A model generated the notes under the pieces. That model searched no databases and was not told where the DNA came from. It saw only the letters and a program-made list of their open reading frames with translations. This document shows positions 1-8,524 of a stretch of 64,000 nucleotides of DNA, in pieces (position 1 is the stretch's first letter; each line of letters begins with the position of its first letter). Source of the DNA: Bacteroidota bacterium (GTDB lineage Bacteria; Bacteroidota; Bacteroidia; UBA4408); the NCBI GenBank assembly GCA_963169745.1, contig CAUJCU010000022.1:1-64000 (forward strand). The letters are read 5' to 3'. The translations under genes and the position numbers were made by a program.

Positions 1-480
1 AGCGGTGGTATCTAAACTTAGAGTTAGTTCGTAAATATTATTCCCAACCAAAATCATACTATCGGCTGTAGTACTAAATCCATTAAAGCTTCCTGCTAAA
101 AATACTCCTTGTGCCGAAACAGTTTGTTGCGCCATATTCACCTGAAAGGTAACATCTGCAAAACCGGGGAGAACGCAGTTACTGCACTCGTTAAAACATA
201 CGAAAGGTAAAACAGAATCATTATCCGGAACATGCAATACCCGATTGTAGCCACCAAAGCCATCATCAACACCACAAGTTGCATTTACACTCTCAAAGGT
301 GCTGCCATTTACAAATTTATAATTGATGGTAGCGGTGGTATCTAAACTTAGGGTTAGTTCGTAAATATTATTCCCAACCAAAATCATACTATCGGCTGTT
401 GCACTAAATCCATTAAAGCTCCCTGCTAAAAATACCCCTTGTGCCGAAACAGTTTGCTGCGCCATATTCACCTGAAAGGT
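1..480. repeat. Tandem near-identical 150-bp segments, 330-bp period
   Basis: Bases 1-150 match 331-480 with only about seven differences, then diverge abruptly at about 151/481. Both copies encode the same part of the glycan-binding-like module of the secreted protein. The sharp boundary and high identity suggest recent duplication or gene conversion. More copies may lie beyond the window edge. Confidence 0.85.
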
Positions 481-1287
481 AATTTGTGCATTTCCAATCG
501 GAGCGGCTAAAACAGTATATTCATAGTTTGCTCCACTATTGGTTTCTTGTTTTAAGGTAATTAAGTCATAATCTATGCCTCCAGGTTGTATCACAACAAC
601 CGTGCTCAAGGCATAATATTTTACCTGTGTGCCTGCTGCCTGACCAGGTATTGTGGCTATTCCTGCCAAATCGTTAGTGTTTAAAAAAACAACTTCGGCT
701 GTATTAGAGTTAGCCCAATTATCAACAGTATATCTGATGTATAATTTTTCCTGTGGGTTACGTGGCCTATCAATATTTACCGTAACCTGAACCGGGGTAT
801 TAATTGGTACAGCTTGGGCTACGGGTAACTGAGTTACTGCACCTGTTGCTATAAAAGAAACAGGAGCAGTATCCGTTTCCATAATAATGGCTGATGTGTT
901 GGAATAGCCATTATTTTTTATTCTTGTGGTATAAAACTTACCACTCACCGTACTTGAAGTCAGAAAAGTGTTTCCGGGATCGTAAGAAGGTGTATTTCCA
1001 TAAAAAACAAAGGGTGTAATGGTGTTAAAGTTACAAGTTCCGCTATTGTTCCACTTATTGTAATAACTGTCGGCTTCTATTATAAATTCATCATCAGATG
1101 AAGTAGCTTCTACCGTTATAGAGGGATACCCATTAATATCATTGACAAAGGGATATCCACCTGCCGACCAATTATTCAGAAACTCTGCATGAAATACAAA
1201 ATTTTGTGCTCTCAAAGGCACTGTTAAAAACAGGAAAGCGAAAGCAAAAAATGATAAAAGAGAAAAATTGTGTAATTTAGTTTTCAT
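1..1287 (-). CDS. Secreted repeat protein with CBM/E-set-like modules (C-terminus outside window)
   Basis: The frame opens with ATG at 1285-1287 and stays open for 429 codons to the window edge, so the C-terminus is missing. A Sec signal peptide is clear (MKTKLHNFSLLSFFAFAFLF, then LTVPLRAQ). An unassigned beta-rich region of about 240 residues follows. After it come 110-residue modules starting with VTFQVNMAQQTVSAQGVFLA and containing GSFNGF, which resemble the starch-binding/E-set modules common in Bacteroidota secreted proteins. The second module carries paired cysteines (CFNECSNC). The modules repeat with a 330-bp period and are nearly identical in DNA between 1-150 and 331-480. Surface or extracellular glycan binding is inferred. 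A T9SS sorting domain is expected beyond the edge but not seen. Confidence 0.8.
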   Translation of the reverse strand, partial: MKTKLHNFSLLSFFAFAFLFLTVPLRAQNFVFHAEFLNNWSAGGYPFVNDINGYPSITVEATSSDDEFIIEADSYYNKWNNSGTCNFNTITPFVFYGNTPSYDPGNTFLTSSTVSGKFYTTRIKNNGYSNTSAIIMETDTAPVSFIATGAVTQLPVAQAVPINTPVQVTVNIDRPRNPQEKLYIRYTVDNWANSNTAEVVFLNTNDLAGIATIPGQAAGTQVKYYALSTVVVIQPGGIDYDLITLKQETNSGANYEYTVLAAPIGNAQITFQVNMAQQTVSAQGVFLAGSFNGFSATADSMILVGNNIYELTLSLDTTATINYKFVNGSTFESVNATCGVDDGFGGYNRVLHVPDNDSVLPFVCFNECSNCVLPGFADVTFQVNMAQQTVSAQGVFLAGSFNGFSTTADSMILVGNNIYELTLSLDTTA

Positions 1288-1307
1288 GAATTAATATTTT
1301 AAAGTGT

Positions 1308-1315
1308 CAAATATA
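1308..1315 (-). promoter_or_regulatory. Candidate -7 box TATATTTG
   Basis: On the minus strand this reads TATATTTG, an exact match to the Bacteroidota TAnnTTTG box, about 20 bp before the ATG of the secreted repeat protein. No clear TTG -33 element is seen. Confidence 0.4.
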
Positions 1316-1576
1316 CGGGGGTAAAAACAGAAAATACATAAACACTTAACCAAAAAAAGCCGAAAAGCCGCAATACCATTATAAAAAAGCCGAAAAGGTA
1401 AAAAAGCCCAAAATAAACAGAAAGTACATTTTACTACCATTTAGGGTTAATTTAATGCCCGAACCGTTACCTTTTATACCACATTACTACCATTGGTAAC
1501 GCAAAAGCCTATTAAAACTACTATTGCAGCCATTTAATTACACCTTTTTACTAATTTACACTTATTGCATTAAAAA

Positions 1577-1606
1577 CGCCTGTAACGCTTAATTACAGGC
1601 GCTTTT
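1577..1606 (+). terminator. Hairpin followed by short T run
   Basis: CGCCTGTAA (1577-1585) pairs perfectly with TTACAGGCG (1593-1601) around a 7-nt loop, followed by CTTTT. It has the form of an intrinsic terminator, but no intact gene lies upstream on this strand, so it may be a relic. Confidence 0.4.
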
Positions 1607-1762
1607 AATTAAATACTTGCAACTGGCCTTTGTGTGGGTTTTGGCAGGGCCTAAAAACACGGTAAAAGTGTTAAAATTGGGGTAAATGTGCCACTTTTAG
1701 TGCCAAAAATAACGCAATTACTCCCCCTCAAACTACCAAATTTTAGTTAAAATAGTGTTAAA

Positions 1763-2056
1763 TTGATACTCAGCAAGGACACTCCTGAGACATTTTTTTA
1801 CATTGACCCTCCCTATGTTGGAGCGCATCAAGGGCATTACGGAGGCTATACTCAGGAGCATTTTGAAAACTTGCTTCAGGTGCTGGCAAAACTAAAGGGT
1901 AAGTTCTTACTTAGCAGCTACCCAAATGAAACGCTCAGTAAGTTTAAAAAGCAGTACAAATGGCACAGTGCTGATAAGGAAATGCAGCTCTCAGTCTCAC
2001 GTGATAGCAACAAAAGGAAGATTGAGTGCCTGACAGCTAACTTTGCGATTAAATAG
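1763..2056 (+). pseudogene. C-terminal fragment of D12-class N6-adenine DNA methyltransferase
   Basis: This 97-aa open frame begins only a few residues before the catalytic DPPY motif (TFFYIDPPYVG, residues 10-20) and continues as the normal C-terminal part of a Dam/D12-class N6-adenine methyltransferase. The N-terminal FxGG S-adenosylmethionine motif and the target-recognition region are absent. An in-frame stop lies at 1748-1750. The only start available is a TTG. A working enzyme needs the missing half, so I read this as a decayed remnant, probably of a phage or mobile element. A promoterless small protein cannot be fully excluded. Confidence 0.75.
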
Positions 2057-2072
2057 TATTTAAATGGAGTTT

Positions 2073-2118
2073 AAAGTCCAAGTGTGTGGATTTCTGCATA
2101 CTTGGACTTTCTGTTTTA
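2073..2118 (+). terminator. Hairpin after methyltransferase fragment
   Basis: AAAGTCCAAG (2073-2082) pairs perfectly with CTTGGACTTT (2101-2110), followed by CTGTTTT. It lies 16 bp after the stop of the methyltransferase remnant and probably ended its transcript. Confidence 0.6.
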
Positions 2119-2206
2119 AAAAGTTGTACCTTTGGATTTCACGATTATAAATATACACTTTAAAATATTCTGAATGTGTATTTTAAAAAATTACACCAAC
2201 TTTTTT

Positions 2207-3097
2207 TTATTTTGTAAAAAAGGGAGAAACTACTAACTCTTTACTTCCTTTGGTGTATTGATAAAACCCACTGCCACTTTTTACTCCTAAATGTCCGGCT
2301 GTTACCATGTTTATTAGTAGCGGACTTGGGGCATACTTATCCTTACCTAAACCATCATGCAGCACACGCATAATAAACAGGCAAACGTCTAAGCCAATAA
2401 AATCGGCTAATTGCAACGGCCCCATAGGGTGCGCCATTCCTAATTTCATAACGGTGTCAATCTCTTTTACTCCGGCTACACCTTCTTGCAAAGCAATAAT
2501 GGCTTCGTTAATCATTGGCATTAAAATACGGTTCGAAACAAAACCCGGATAATCATTAACTTCTGTTGGAATTTTATGGAGTTTTTCTGACAGATGCATT
2601 ATGGCTTGAGTTGTTGCATCTGAAGTGGCGTAACCTCTTATTACCTCAACCAACTTCATTACCGGAACAGGATTCATAAAGTGCATCCCAATAACTTTGT
2701 CTGTTCTTTTGGTTTGTGCAGCTATTCGTGTTATCGATATGCTTGATGTGTTACTCGCCAAAATTGTATGAGGCTTGCAAAGCGTATCTAAATCTCTAAA
2801 AATTTTAAACTTTATTTCAGGATTTTCTGTAGCAGCTTCAATAACCAAATCGGCATGGGTAACCCCTTTTGATAAATCGGTATAGGTTTGTAAGTTTTGA
2901 AGTGTTTGTTCCTTTTCTGCCTTGGTAATAATTTCTTTGGCAACCATACGATCCAGATTTTGAGTAATAGTGGCTATGGCTTTATCCAGAGCTTCTTGTG
3001 AAATGTCAACCAAACTAACTTTATAATTATGCTGTGCAAATACATGAGCTATTCCGTTGCCCATAGTTCCAGAGCCTATTACAGTAATGTTTTCCAT
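2207..3097 (-). CDS. hbd: 3-hydroxybutyryl-CoA / 3-hydroxyacyl-CoA dehydrogenase
   Basis: NAD-dependent oxidation of 3-hydroxyacyl-CoA to 3-ketoacyl-CoA (or the reverse) in the cytoplasm, as in fatty acid degradation or butyrate metabolism. The 296-aa length is typical of stand-alone enzymes without a hydratase domain. The N-terminal Rossmann motif GSGTMG is at residues 8-13. The catalytic His139 sits in GMHFMNPVPV, with Glu151 just after it in MKLVEVI. The C-terminal helical domain contains the usual DYPGFVSNRILMPMINEA segment. It stands alone on the minus strand, convergent with the methyltransferase remnant. Substrate chain length cannot be read from the sequence. Confidence 0.93.
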   Translation of the reverse strand: MENITVIGSGTMGNGIAHVFAQHNYKVSLVDISQEALDKAIATITQNLDRMVAKEIITKAEKEQTLQNLQTYTDLSKGVTHADLVIEAATENPEIKFKIFRDLDTLCKPHTILASNTSSISITRIAAQTKRTDKVIGMHFMNPVPVMKLVEVIRGYATSDATTQAIMHLSEKLHKIPTEVNDYPGFVSNRILMPMINEAIIALQEGVAGVKEIDTVMKLGMAHPMGPLQLADFIGLDVCLFIMRVLHDGLGKDKYAPSPLLINMVTAGHLGVKSGSGFYQYTKGSKELVVSPFFTK

Positions 3098-3288
3098 ACT
3101 TTATTATATTAAGTTATTCATTATAAAGGGGGGCGAAATTAATATTTCTGATAAGATTTTTCTGATTTTTTGGATAAATGTACTTTTTTAGTCTCTAAAA
3201 AAGGCTGATTTCCAGTTGATAGTTATTCTTTTTTAATCGTAATAAGCAACAATTTTTTATTTGGTTATGTTAATTGGTAATACTCTTT

Positions 3289-3936
3289 TTATTGTTTTGC
3301 ATACCAACATATACAAATCACATAGCCTTGAAAAAAAACAAAATGTCCTTTTACCTCCCATAATTCGTTATCTGCTATCAACACACCTGTTAGTGATCCT
3401 GAATCATTTTCTTTTATTTCTTTTAGTATTATATGGTCTTTAAAAATTAGATTTTTCCTTCCATGGAGTTTGTACACAGCTTCCTTAAAACACCATAAGA
3501 GATGATAAAAGAAAGGCTCATTTTCAACGGACATGCACGGTTGTAAAAAAGACTCTTCAAGCGATGTGAATTTATGTTTTACCTTAGCAATATCTCTCGA
3601 CAGTTGCTCAATGTCAACTCCTACTGCGGCTGTATTATGAATAGCCATAAGGACATAGTCACCGGAATGCGTTATCGAAATTCCTCCCCAAGCCCTACAA
3701 TGCGGTTTTCCATACGCATCGTAATAAACCGAAACCGGTGCACCATAAAAAAAAGCAGCCAATAAACGAGCCGATAGCCATTGTTTTTTAACCTTTTCGT
3801 GATGTAATTTTTCATAATCGTTTGTTTCGGATGAGCTTAGTTGGCTCATAGCCAATAATTCATCAAGGCTTTCGCTCATAAGCCAAAATCCTATCCTGAT
3901 GTCATTATTTATTTTATAAACAGACGATAAAGGCAT
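3289..3936 (-). CDS. 4'-phosphopantetheinyl transferase superfamily protein
   Basis: Transfers 4'-phosphopantetheine from CoA to a serine of acyl or peptidyl carrier proteins. The family magnesium-binding pattern is present: GVDIE (Asp108, Glu110) and WCFKEAVYKLHGR (Glu152, with Lys151). SITHSGDYV near residue 90 is also typical. At 215 aa it is closer to the Sfp/EntD type than to the shorter AcpS type. FabD is encoded about 1.3 kb away on the other strand, but no polyketide or peptide synthetase is visible, so the natural carrier-protein target is unknown. Confidence 0.85.
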   Translation of the reverse strand: MPLSSVYKINNDIRIGFWLMSESLDELLAMSQLSSSETNDYEKLHHEKVKKQWLSARLLAAFFYGAPVSVYYDAYGKPHCRAWGGISITHSGDYVLMAIHNTAAVGVDIEQLSRDIAKVKHKFTSLEESFLQPCMSVENEPFFYHLLWCFKEAVYKLHGRKNLIFKDHIILKEIKENDSGSLTGVLIADNELWEVKGHFVFFQGYVICICWYAKQ

Positions 3937-4096
3937 ATTGAGAATTTAATCTGCAAAAGACGCAATTTTTTTAGTTCATATAAACATATCGTTTTTTCAA
4001 AAAAAATATTCATCTTTGTATTTCATTGGGTTCACTAAGTAAAGTTTAATACCCGGTATAAATATATTCAAATCAGGAAAATAATTTTTTATCGTT

Positions 4097-5137
4097 ATGA
4101 CAATGAGTACTTTCAAAAAAAATATAACCATAGCCTTGTTGCTGTTAGGGTCTAGTCTAACTATTTGCCAGGCACAAGAGCATTTATACCCCTTTGAAGA
4201 AAAAGGGAAGTATGGCTATATTGATCAAAACGGCAAGGTTGTAATTAATGGTAAATATTCTTTTGCCGATCAGTTTTACGAAGGTATGGCTGTTATAAAA
4301 GAAAATGGGAAAAAAGGCTACATTGACCAAAGTGGGAAAGTAGTTGTGGCCCCGCAATTTGATGAAGCCTATAAATTTAAAGAAGGTTTTGCAGTGGTAA
4401 AAAAAGAAGGGAAATGGAAATATATTGACAAGACCGGAAAAATTGTTATTGAGTCAAATGCTGATTATACATATAATTTTTATGATGGTACTGCCCGTTT
4501 TCAAAAAGGATTAAAATTTGGTTATATTGATAAAACCGGAAAAGAAATTTTACCACCTACATTTGAAGCAGCTTATGACTTTAGTGAAGGCTTGGCCCGT
4601 GTGAAAACAGGTAACTTTAAAACCGGTAAGTGGGGCTATATTGATCGTTCTGGAAAAATGGTAATACCAGCCAACTATGATGATGCTTTTGAATTTAAAG
4701 ATGGAATGGCAAATGTGCGTGTTGGGAATGAAGCTAGAGGTAAATATGGTTTTATTGATAAAGCAGGAAAGTGGGTTATTGAAGCCCAGTTTGATAAAGC
4801 GAATCAGTTTAGCGAAGGGTTGGCCAGCATTAGAGTAGGTGATTTTAAAACAGGCAAGTGGGGCTATATTGACAAAACAGGAAAAATAATAATTAACCCT
4901 AAATTTGATCAAGCCATGCCATTCTCTGAAGGGTTAGCATCAGTGAAAGTAGGGCAAGGCCGCGAAGGTTTTTGGAAATACATTGATAAAAATGGAAAAG
5001 TAGTTATTGATAAAGACTTTTCTTTCCCCTCAGATTTTAAAAATGATCGTGCCTTTGTAAAAATAGGAACCCTGAAATCAGGCATGTCTGCCTATATAGA
5101 CAAGAAGGGAACTTTTATATGGCAAGGTTCTAAATAA
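4097..5137 (+). CDS. Exported WG-repeat protein
   Basis: A Sec signal peptide (hydrophobic IALLLLGSSLTI, cleavage after QAQ) is followed by eight complete WG-type repeats of about 34-38 residues and a partial ninth. Each repeat has the pattern G-x-YIDxxGKxxI followed by F-x-EGxAxV. WG repeats are beta-rich modules of poorly known function found in bacterial surface and periplasmic proteins. No sorting domain or membrane anchor is visible, so the protein is probably periplasmic or released. ATG at 4097 and ATG at 4103 are both possible starts. It appears monocistronic and ends at a strong terminator. Confidence 0.88.
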   Translation: MTMSTFKKNITIALLLLGSSLTICQAQEHLYPFEEKGKYGYIDQNGKVVINGKYSFADQFYEGMAVIKENGKKGYIDQSGKVVVAPQFDEAYKFKEGFAVVKKEGKWKYIDKTGKIVIESNADYTYNFYDGTARFQKGLKFGYIDKTGKEILPPTFEAAYDFSEGLARVKTGNFKTGKWGYIDRSGKMVIPANYDDAFEFKDGMANVRVGNEARGKYGFIDKAGKWVIEAQFDKANQFSEGLASIRVGDFKTGKWGYIDKTGKIIINPKFDQAMPFSEGLASVKVGQGREGFWKYIDKNGKVVIDKDFSFPSDFKNDRAFVKIGTLKSGMSAYIDKKGTFIWQGSK

Positions 5138-5157
5138 ATTCTTTTATTTAACCATTT

Positions 5158-5188
5158 AAGGAGGACTTTGTAAAGCCTCCTTTTTTTT
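5158..5188 (+). terminator. Intrinsic terminator after WG-repeat gene
   Basis: AAGGAGG (5158-5164) pairs with CCTCCTT (5176-5182), extended by CTTT/AAAG inside the stem, and is followed by a run of eight or more T. Confidence 0.85.
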
Positions 5189-5216
5189 CACTTTTCAACT
5201 AAAATAGCTCATCTTA

Positions 5217-6095
5217 ATGAATGCATATTTATTTCCGGGTCAGGGGTCTCAGTTCTCAGGAATGGCAAGAGATTTATACAACAACAGTACTATCGTACAA
5301 GATTTATTGCATGAAGCCAACAGTATTTTGGGGTTTGATATCTTACAAATAATGTTTGAAGGAACAGATGAACAGCTCAAACAAACCAACGTTACGCAGC
5401 CCGCTGTATTTCTTCACTCTGTAGCGGTTATTAAAAACATGGGCGAAACCTTTAAGCCCAATATGGTTGCCGGCCATTCTTTAGGTGAGTTTTCGGCTTT
5501 AGTCGCCAATAATTGTTTACTCTTTCAAGATGCCTTAAGGTTAGTGGCAAGACGTGCTGCTGCCATGCAAAAAGCATGTGAAATACAGCCCAGCACTATG
5601 GCTGCCGTTTTAGGTTTAGAAGATAAAGTTGTGGAAGAAATTTGTCTTTCCATTACCTCTGATGTAGTTGTAGCGGCTAATTATAATTGCCCCGGACAAT
5701 TAGTTATTTCAGGAAGTATTGAAGGGGTTCATAAAGCTTGCGAAATGCTAAAAAGTGCCGGTGCTAAAAGAGCCTTGGTTTTACAAGTTGGGGGGGCATT
5801 TCACTCTCCACTAATGATGCCGGCTCAAAAAGAATTAGAGCAAGCCATAAATGAAACTCATTTTCATACTCCGGTGTGTCCTATATATCAAAATGTAAAC
5901 GCCCAAGCTGTTTCGGATTCAGAACAAATTAAAAAAAATTTAATTGCCCAACTTACTGCTCCTGTAAAATGGACACAAACTATAGAGCAAATGATTGCTG
6001 ATGGAGCTACTACATTTTTTGAAGCCGGCCCCGGAAAGGTGCTTCAAGGCCTAGTAAAAAAAGTAAATAAAGACATTGAGGCCACTTCGGCCTAA
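5217..6095 (+). CDS. fabD: Malonyl-CoA:ACP transacylase
   Basis: Loads malonyl groups from CoA onto acyl carrier protein for fatty acid synthesis. The 292-aa length fits FabD. The N-terminal FPGQGSQFSGM, the nucleophile elbow GHSLGE with Ser88, and the catalytic-His segment GGAFHSPLM near residue 196 are all present. It is followed after 15 bp by a LuxE-like gene on the same strand, so the two are probably cotranscribed. Other fab genes are not nearby. Confidence 0.94.
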   Translation: MNAYLFPGQGSQFSGMARDLYNNSTIVQDLLHEANSILGFDILQIMFEGTDEQLKQTNVTQPAVFLHSVAVIKNMGETFKPNMVAGHSLGEFSALVANNCLLFQDALRLVARRAAAMQKACEIQPSTMAAVLGLEDKVVEEICLSITSDVVVAANYNCPGQLVISGSIEGVHKACEMLKSAGAKRALVLQVGGAFHSPLMMPAQKELEQAINETHFHTPVCPIYQNVNAQAVSDSEQIKKNLIAQLTAPVKWTQTIEQMIADGATTFFEAGPGKVLQGLVKKVNKDIEATSA

Positions 6096-6110
6096 TGGCA
6101 AATCTCTAAA

Positions 6111-7106
6111 ATGGTGTCTTTCACAGCTCTCGAAAATCAAGTCTTTGACATACAAAATGAAAGTGACTTTGAAGCTGCTGCTTTGGCTGTTTTTCATTAT
6201 CAAGCCATACATAATGTCGTTTACAAAAAATATTTGAACCTCCTTAACATTCACCCATCAGATGTTAATCAAACAAACAAAATTCCCTTTCTCCCAATTG
6301 AGTTTTTTAAAAGTTTCCCGGTTGTAACAGGTCATTTCACCCCCGAAGTTGTTTTTACCTCAAGTGGTACAACTTCACAAAACACCAGTCGGCATTTGGT
6401 AAAAAGTTCGGCTGTTTATATTCGTAGTTTTCTAAACAGTTTTAGGCATTTTTACGGCTCTGAACAAGAATATGTCATTATTGCTTTGCTCCCTTCTTAT
6501 TTAGACCGAAAAGGATCCTCACTGATTTACATGACTGATTATCTTATTCGCTCCGGGAGTCACCACCTGAGTGGTTTTTATTCTCAAATTAATAAACATT
6601 TATTAGCTGTCCTAAAAACATTAAGTACACAAAGCCAAAAGAAAGTGATTTTATTAGGTGTTACCTTTGCCTTACTGCAACTGGCCGAGCAATACCCGCT
6701 TGATTTAAGCTCATTTATAGTAATGGAAACAGGAGGTATGAAAGGTCAAGCAAAAGAAATTACTCGTACTGAACTATATCAGATTTTACAACAAAAATTA
6801 AATATTAGTCATGTTCATTCAGAGTACGGAATGACTGAAATGCTCTCACAGGCTTACTCCAAAAATCAAGGTCATTTTTTTACCCCCAGTCATTTAAAAA
6901 TAATGATTCGTGATTTAAATGACCCTTTCACCCTTTTAGAAGCAGAAAAAAGTGGTGTCATTAATATTATAGATTTAGCAAATGTGCACTCGTGTGCATT
7001 TATTGCTACTCAAGATGCCGGAAAAATTCATCATGATTGTAGTTTTGAAGTGTTAGGTCGAGTAGATTACAGTGATATAAGAGGCTGTAACTTATTAATG
7101 GTTTAA
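6111..7106 (+). CDS. LuxE-like acyl-protein synthetase / AMP-forming acyl-activating enzyme
   Basis: 331 aa related to the LuxE acyl-protein synthetase family, which activates a carboxylate with ATP. The adenylate-forming P-loop-like motif SSGTT is at residues 84-88 (FTSSGTTSQNTSRH). The second diagnostic stretch, SEYGMTEMLSQAYS, corresponds to the YGxTE motif of the superfamily. No LuxC or LuxD partner is nearby, so bioluminescence is not suggested. The close downstream position to fabD hints at a role in acyl or fatty acid metabolism. The substrate is unknown. Confidence 0.75.
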   Translation: MVSFTALENQVFDIQNESDFEAAALAVFHYQAIHNVVYKKYLNLLNIHPSDVNQTNKIPFLPIEFFKSFPVVTGHFTPEVVFTSSGTTSQNTSRHLVKSSAVYIRSFLNSFRHFYGSEQEYVIIALLPSYLDRKGSSLIYMTDYLIRSGSHHLSGFYSQINKHLLAVLKTLSTQSQKKVILLGVTFALLQLAEQYPLDLSSFIVMETGGMKGQAKEITRTELYQILQQKLNISHVHSEYGMTEMLSQAYSKNQGHFFTPSHLKIMIRDLNDPFTLLEAEKSGVINIIDLANVHSCAFIATQDAGKIHHDCSFEVLGRVDYSDIRGCNLLMV

Positions 7107-7194
7107 TTGCAAAGAAGAAGCTGCTTTATTAAAATAAATACGTACTATTTGTTAGACATGACATACCGTTTAATTTTGCATTTTTGAAAATTAC

Positions 7195-7202
7195 TATATT
7201 TG
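7195..7202 (+). promoter_or_regulatory. Candidate -7 box TATATTTG
   Basis: Exact TAnnTTTG match, with a TTTG 16 bp upstream (7175-7178) as a short-spaced -33 candidate. It lies about 65-80 bp before the DUF4290 start. Confidence 0.4.
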
Positions 7203-7265
7203 TACTCGAAAAATACATTTCTGTTGTTTTGACAGATACACAAAAACTTTAAACACACATTCCTT

Positions 7266-7913
7266 TTGATTACAAACAACTTGTTGGAATACAACACAGA
7301 CTTACCGCCCCTTATTATTTCAGAATATGGACGCAATATTCAAAAAATGGTTGACTATGCCATTACGGTTGAAGATCGTGAAGAAAGAAATACTGTAGCC
7401 CGTGCAATAATTGATGTTATGGGGCAACTGAATCCTCACTTGCGCGATGTTAATGATTTTAAGCACAAACTATGGGATCATTTATTTGTAATTTCACGCT
7501 TTAAACTAGATGTTGACTCTCCTTACCCAAAACCAAGTCCTGAAACTTTTAAAACAAAGCCGCAAACGGTATCCTATCCTCGCAATCATATTCGTTATAA
7601 GCACTACGGACGTGTTGTTGAAGATATGATTGAAAAAGCCATTGAAATGGAATCAGGAGAAATGAAAGATGCTTTTGTAGAGGTAATTGCCAATATGATG
7701 AAAAGCTTTTATATAACCTGGAATAAGGACAATGTAAGCGATGAGGTGATATTGGAACAGTTAAAAACCTTATCAAAAGGTAAGCTTACTTTAAAAGAAG
7801 GAATTAAATTGCTCAATAGAAGCGATCTACAAACCCGCAATGTGCAGCAAGGGCATAACAACAATCAGGGGAATGGGAAAAAGAAAAAGAAATTTCACAA
7901 AAAGAAGTTTTAG
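7266..7913 (+). CDS. DUF4290 family protein
   Basis: 215-aa Bacteroidota-specific protein of unknown function, probably cytoplasmic, since there is no signal peptide or membrane segment. The family signature EYGRNIQKMVDYA is near the N-terminus. The C-terminus is a highly basic tail (GKKKKKFHKKKF) preceded by an Asn/Gln/Gly-rich linker, which could bind nucleic acid. There is no ATG. The frame opens with TTG at 7266, but TTG at 7284 would give (M)EYNTDLPP, closer to how I expect family members to begin, and may be the true start. Confidence 0.85.
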   Translation: MITNNLLEYNTDLPPLIISEYGRNIQKMVDYAITVEDREERNTVARAIIDVMGQLNPHLRDVNDFKHKLWDHLFVISRFKLDVDSPYPKPSPETFKTKPQTVSYPRNHIRYKHYGRVVEDMIEKAIEMESGEMKDAFVEVIANMMKSFYITWNKDNVSDEVILEQLKTLSKGKLTLKEGIKLLNRSDLQTRNVQQGHNNNQGNGKKKKKFHKKKF

Positions 7914-7963
7914 GGTTGTATTTCTCATTGAATTACTTATGATAAATTAATACTCTGAAACCC

Positions 7964-8455
7964 ATGGAAAAGCACAGTTATAAACTTAATTACTTAAGCT
8001 ATAGCTCAGTTGATGAGCTTAATGAGGCTGACCGAGAGTTAATGAAAGCAGCAAGAAAAGCGGCACACATGGCCTATGCCCCCTATTCAAAATTTAGTGT
8101 AGGAAGTGCTCTATTACTTGAAAATGGAGTTGTAGTTACAGGAAATAACCAAGAGAATGCCGCCTATCCATCAGGTATTTGCGCTGAGCGTGTTGCTGTG
8201 TTTTATGCTTCATCACAATACCCCGGTGTAAAAGTACTTAAAATAGCTGTAACAGCCTTTTCTAATGTATTTGTTGTAAACTCACCTGTAGCTCCTTGTG
8301 GGGCTTGCCGTCAAGTGCTGTCAGAATACGAAAAACTCTACCGTTCAGATATTGAAGTATTGCTGCAGGGACAAGAAGGTAAGATTTACCGAATAAAAAA
8401 CGTCAGTAGCCTTTTACCTCTCGCCTTTACAAGTGATGATCTGCCACAAGAGTAG
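7964..8455 (+). CDS. cdd: Cytidine deaminase
   Basis: Hydrolytic deamination of cytidine/deoxycytidine to uridine/deoxyuridine in pyrimidine salvage. The zinc site of the homotetrameric class is complete: CAE (Cys73, catalytic Glu75) in PSGICAERVAVF, and PCGAC (Cys112, Cys115). The substrate-contact segment AYAPYSKFSVGSALL precedes it. 163 aa is slightly long because of an N-terminal extension of about 25 residues. It lies 50 bp after the DUF4290 gene on the same strand. Confidence 0.94.
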   Translation: MEKHSYKLNYLSYSSVDELNEADRELMKAARKAAHMAYAPYSKFSVGSALLLENGVVVTGNNQENAAYPSGICAERVAVFYASSQYPGVKVLKIAVTAFSNVFVVNSPVAPCGACRQVLSEYEKLYRSDIEVLLQGQEGKIYRIKNVSSLLPLAFTSDDLPQE

Positions 8456-8524
8456 AAATTGCTTATCAATGTAAGCCTCTTACCTTATTTATTGCGTTTA
8501 AAAGGTCTGTAGTTCTATATAATA

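Larger units (their letters stand above)
1288..1762. other. 475-bp region without a credible gene
   Basis: No credible coding frame is present. The stretch is AT-rich with short purine-rich repeats (aaaaaagccgaaaagccg near 1355, and a second copy near 1384). It contains two copies of ttactaccatt (1431, 1483), an inverted repeat CGTTACC (1465-1471) / GGTAACG (1495-1501), and a 9-bp hairpin at 1577-1601. It lies between a complete gene start and the broken methyltransferase, so it may be degraded mobile or phage DNA. That is inference. Confidence 0.5.

Noticed and set aside
2127-2134. TACCTTTG box on the plus strand
   Set aside because: Exact -7 match but no gene follows on this strand; hbd is convergent. 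Probably chance or a relic.
3261-3443. 60-aa plus-strand ORF over the end of the phosphopantetheinyl transferase gene
   Set aside because: Hydrophobic shadow frame of a well-supported gene; no ribosome-binding site or promoter.
4550-4912. 120-aa ORF antisense to the WG-repeat gene
   Set aside because: It mirrors the repeat periodicity of the sense gene in the opposite frame and has no start context or independent features.
6111-7106. Bioluminescence operon suggested by a LuxE-like gene
   Set aside because: No luxA, luxB, luxC or luxD nearby; LuxE-family proteins occur widely in non-luminous Bacteroidota.
7145-7336. 63-aa minus-strand ORF over the DUF4290 start
   Set aside because: It overlaps the promoter and start of a real gene, has biased composition (K, N, C, Y from AT-rich DNA) and no recognisable features.
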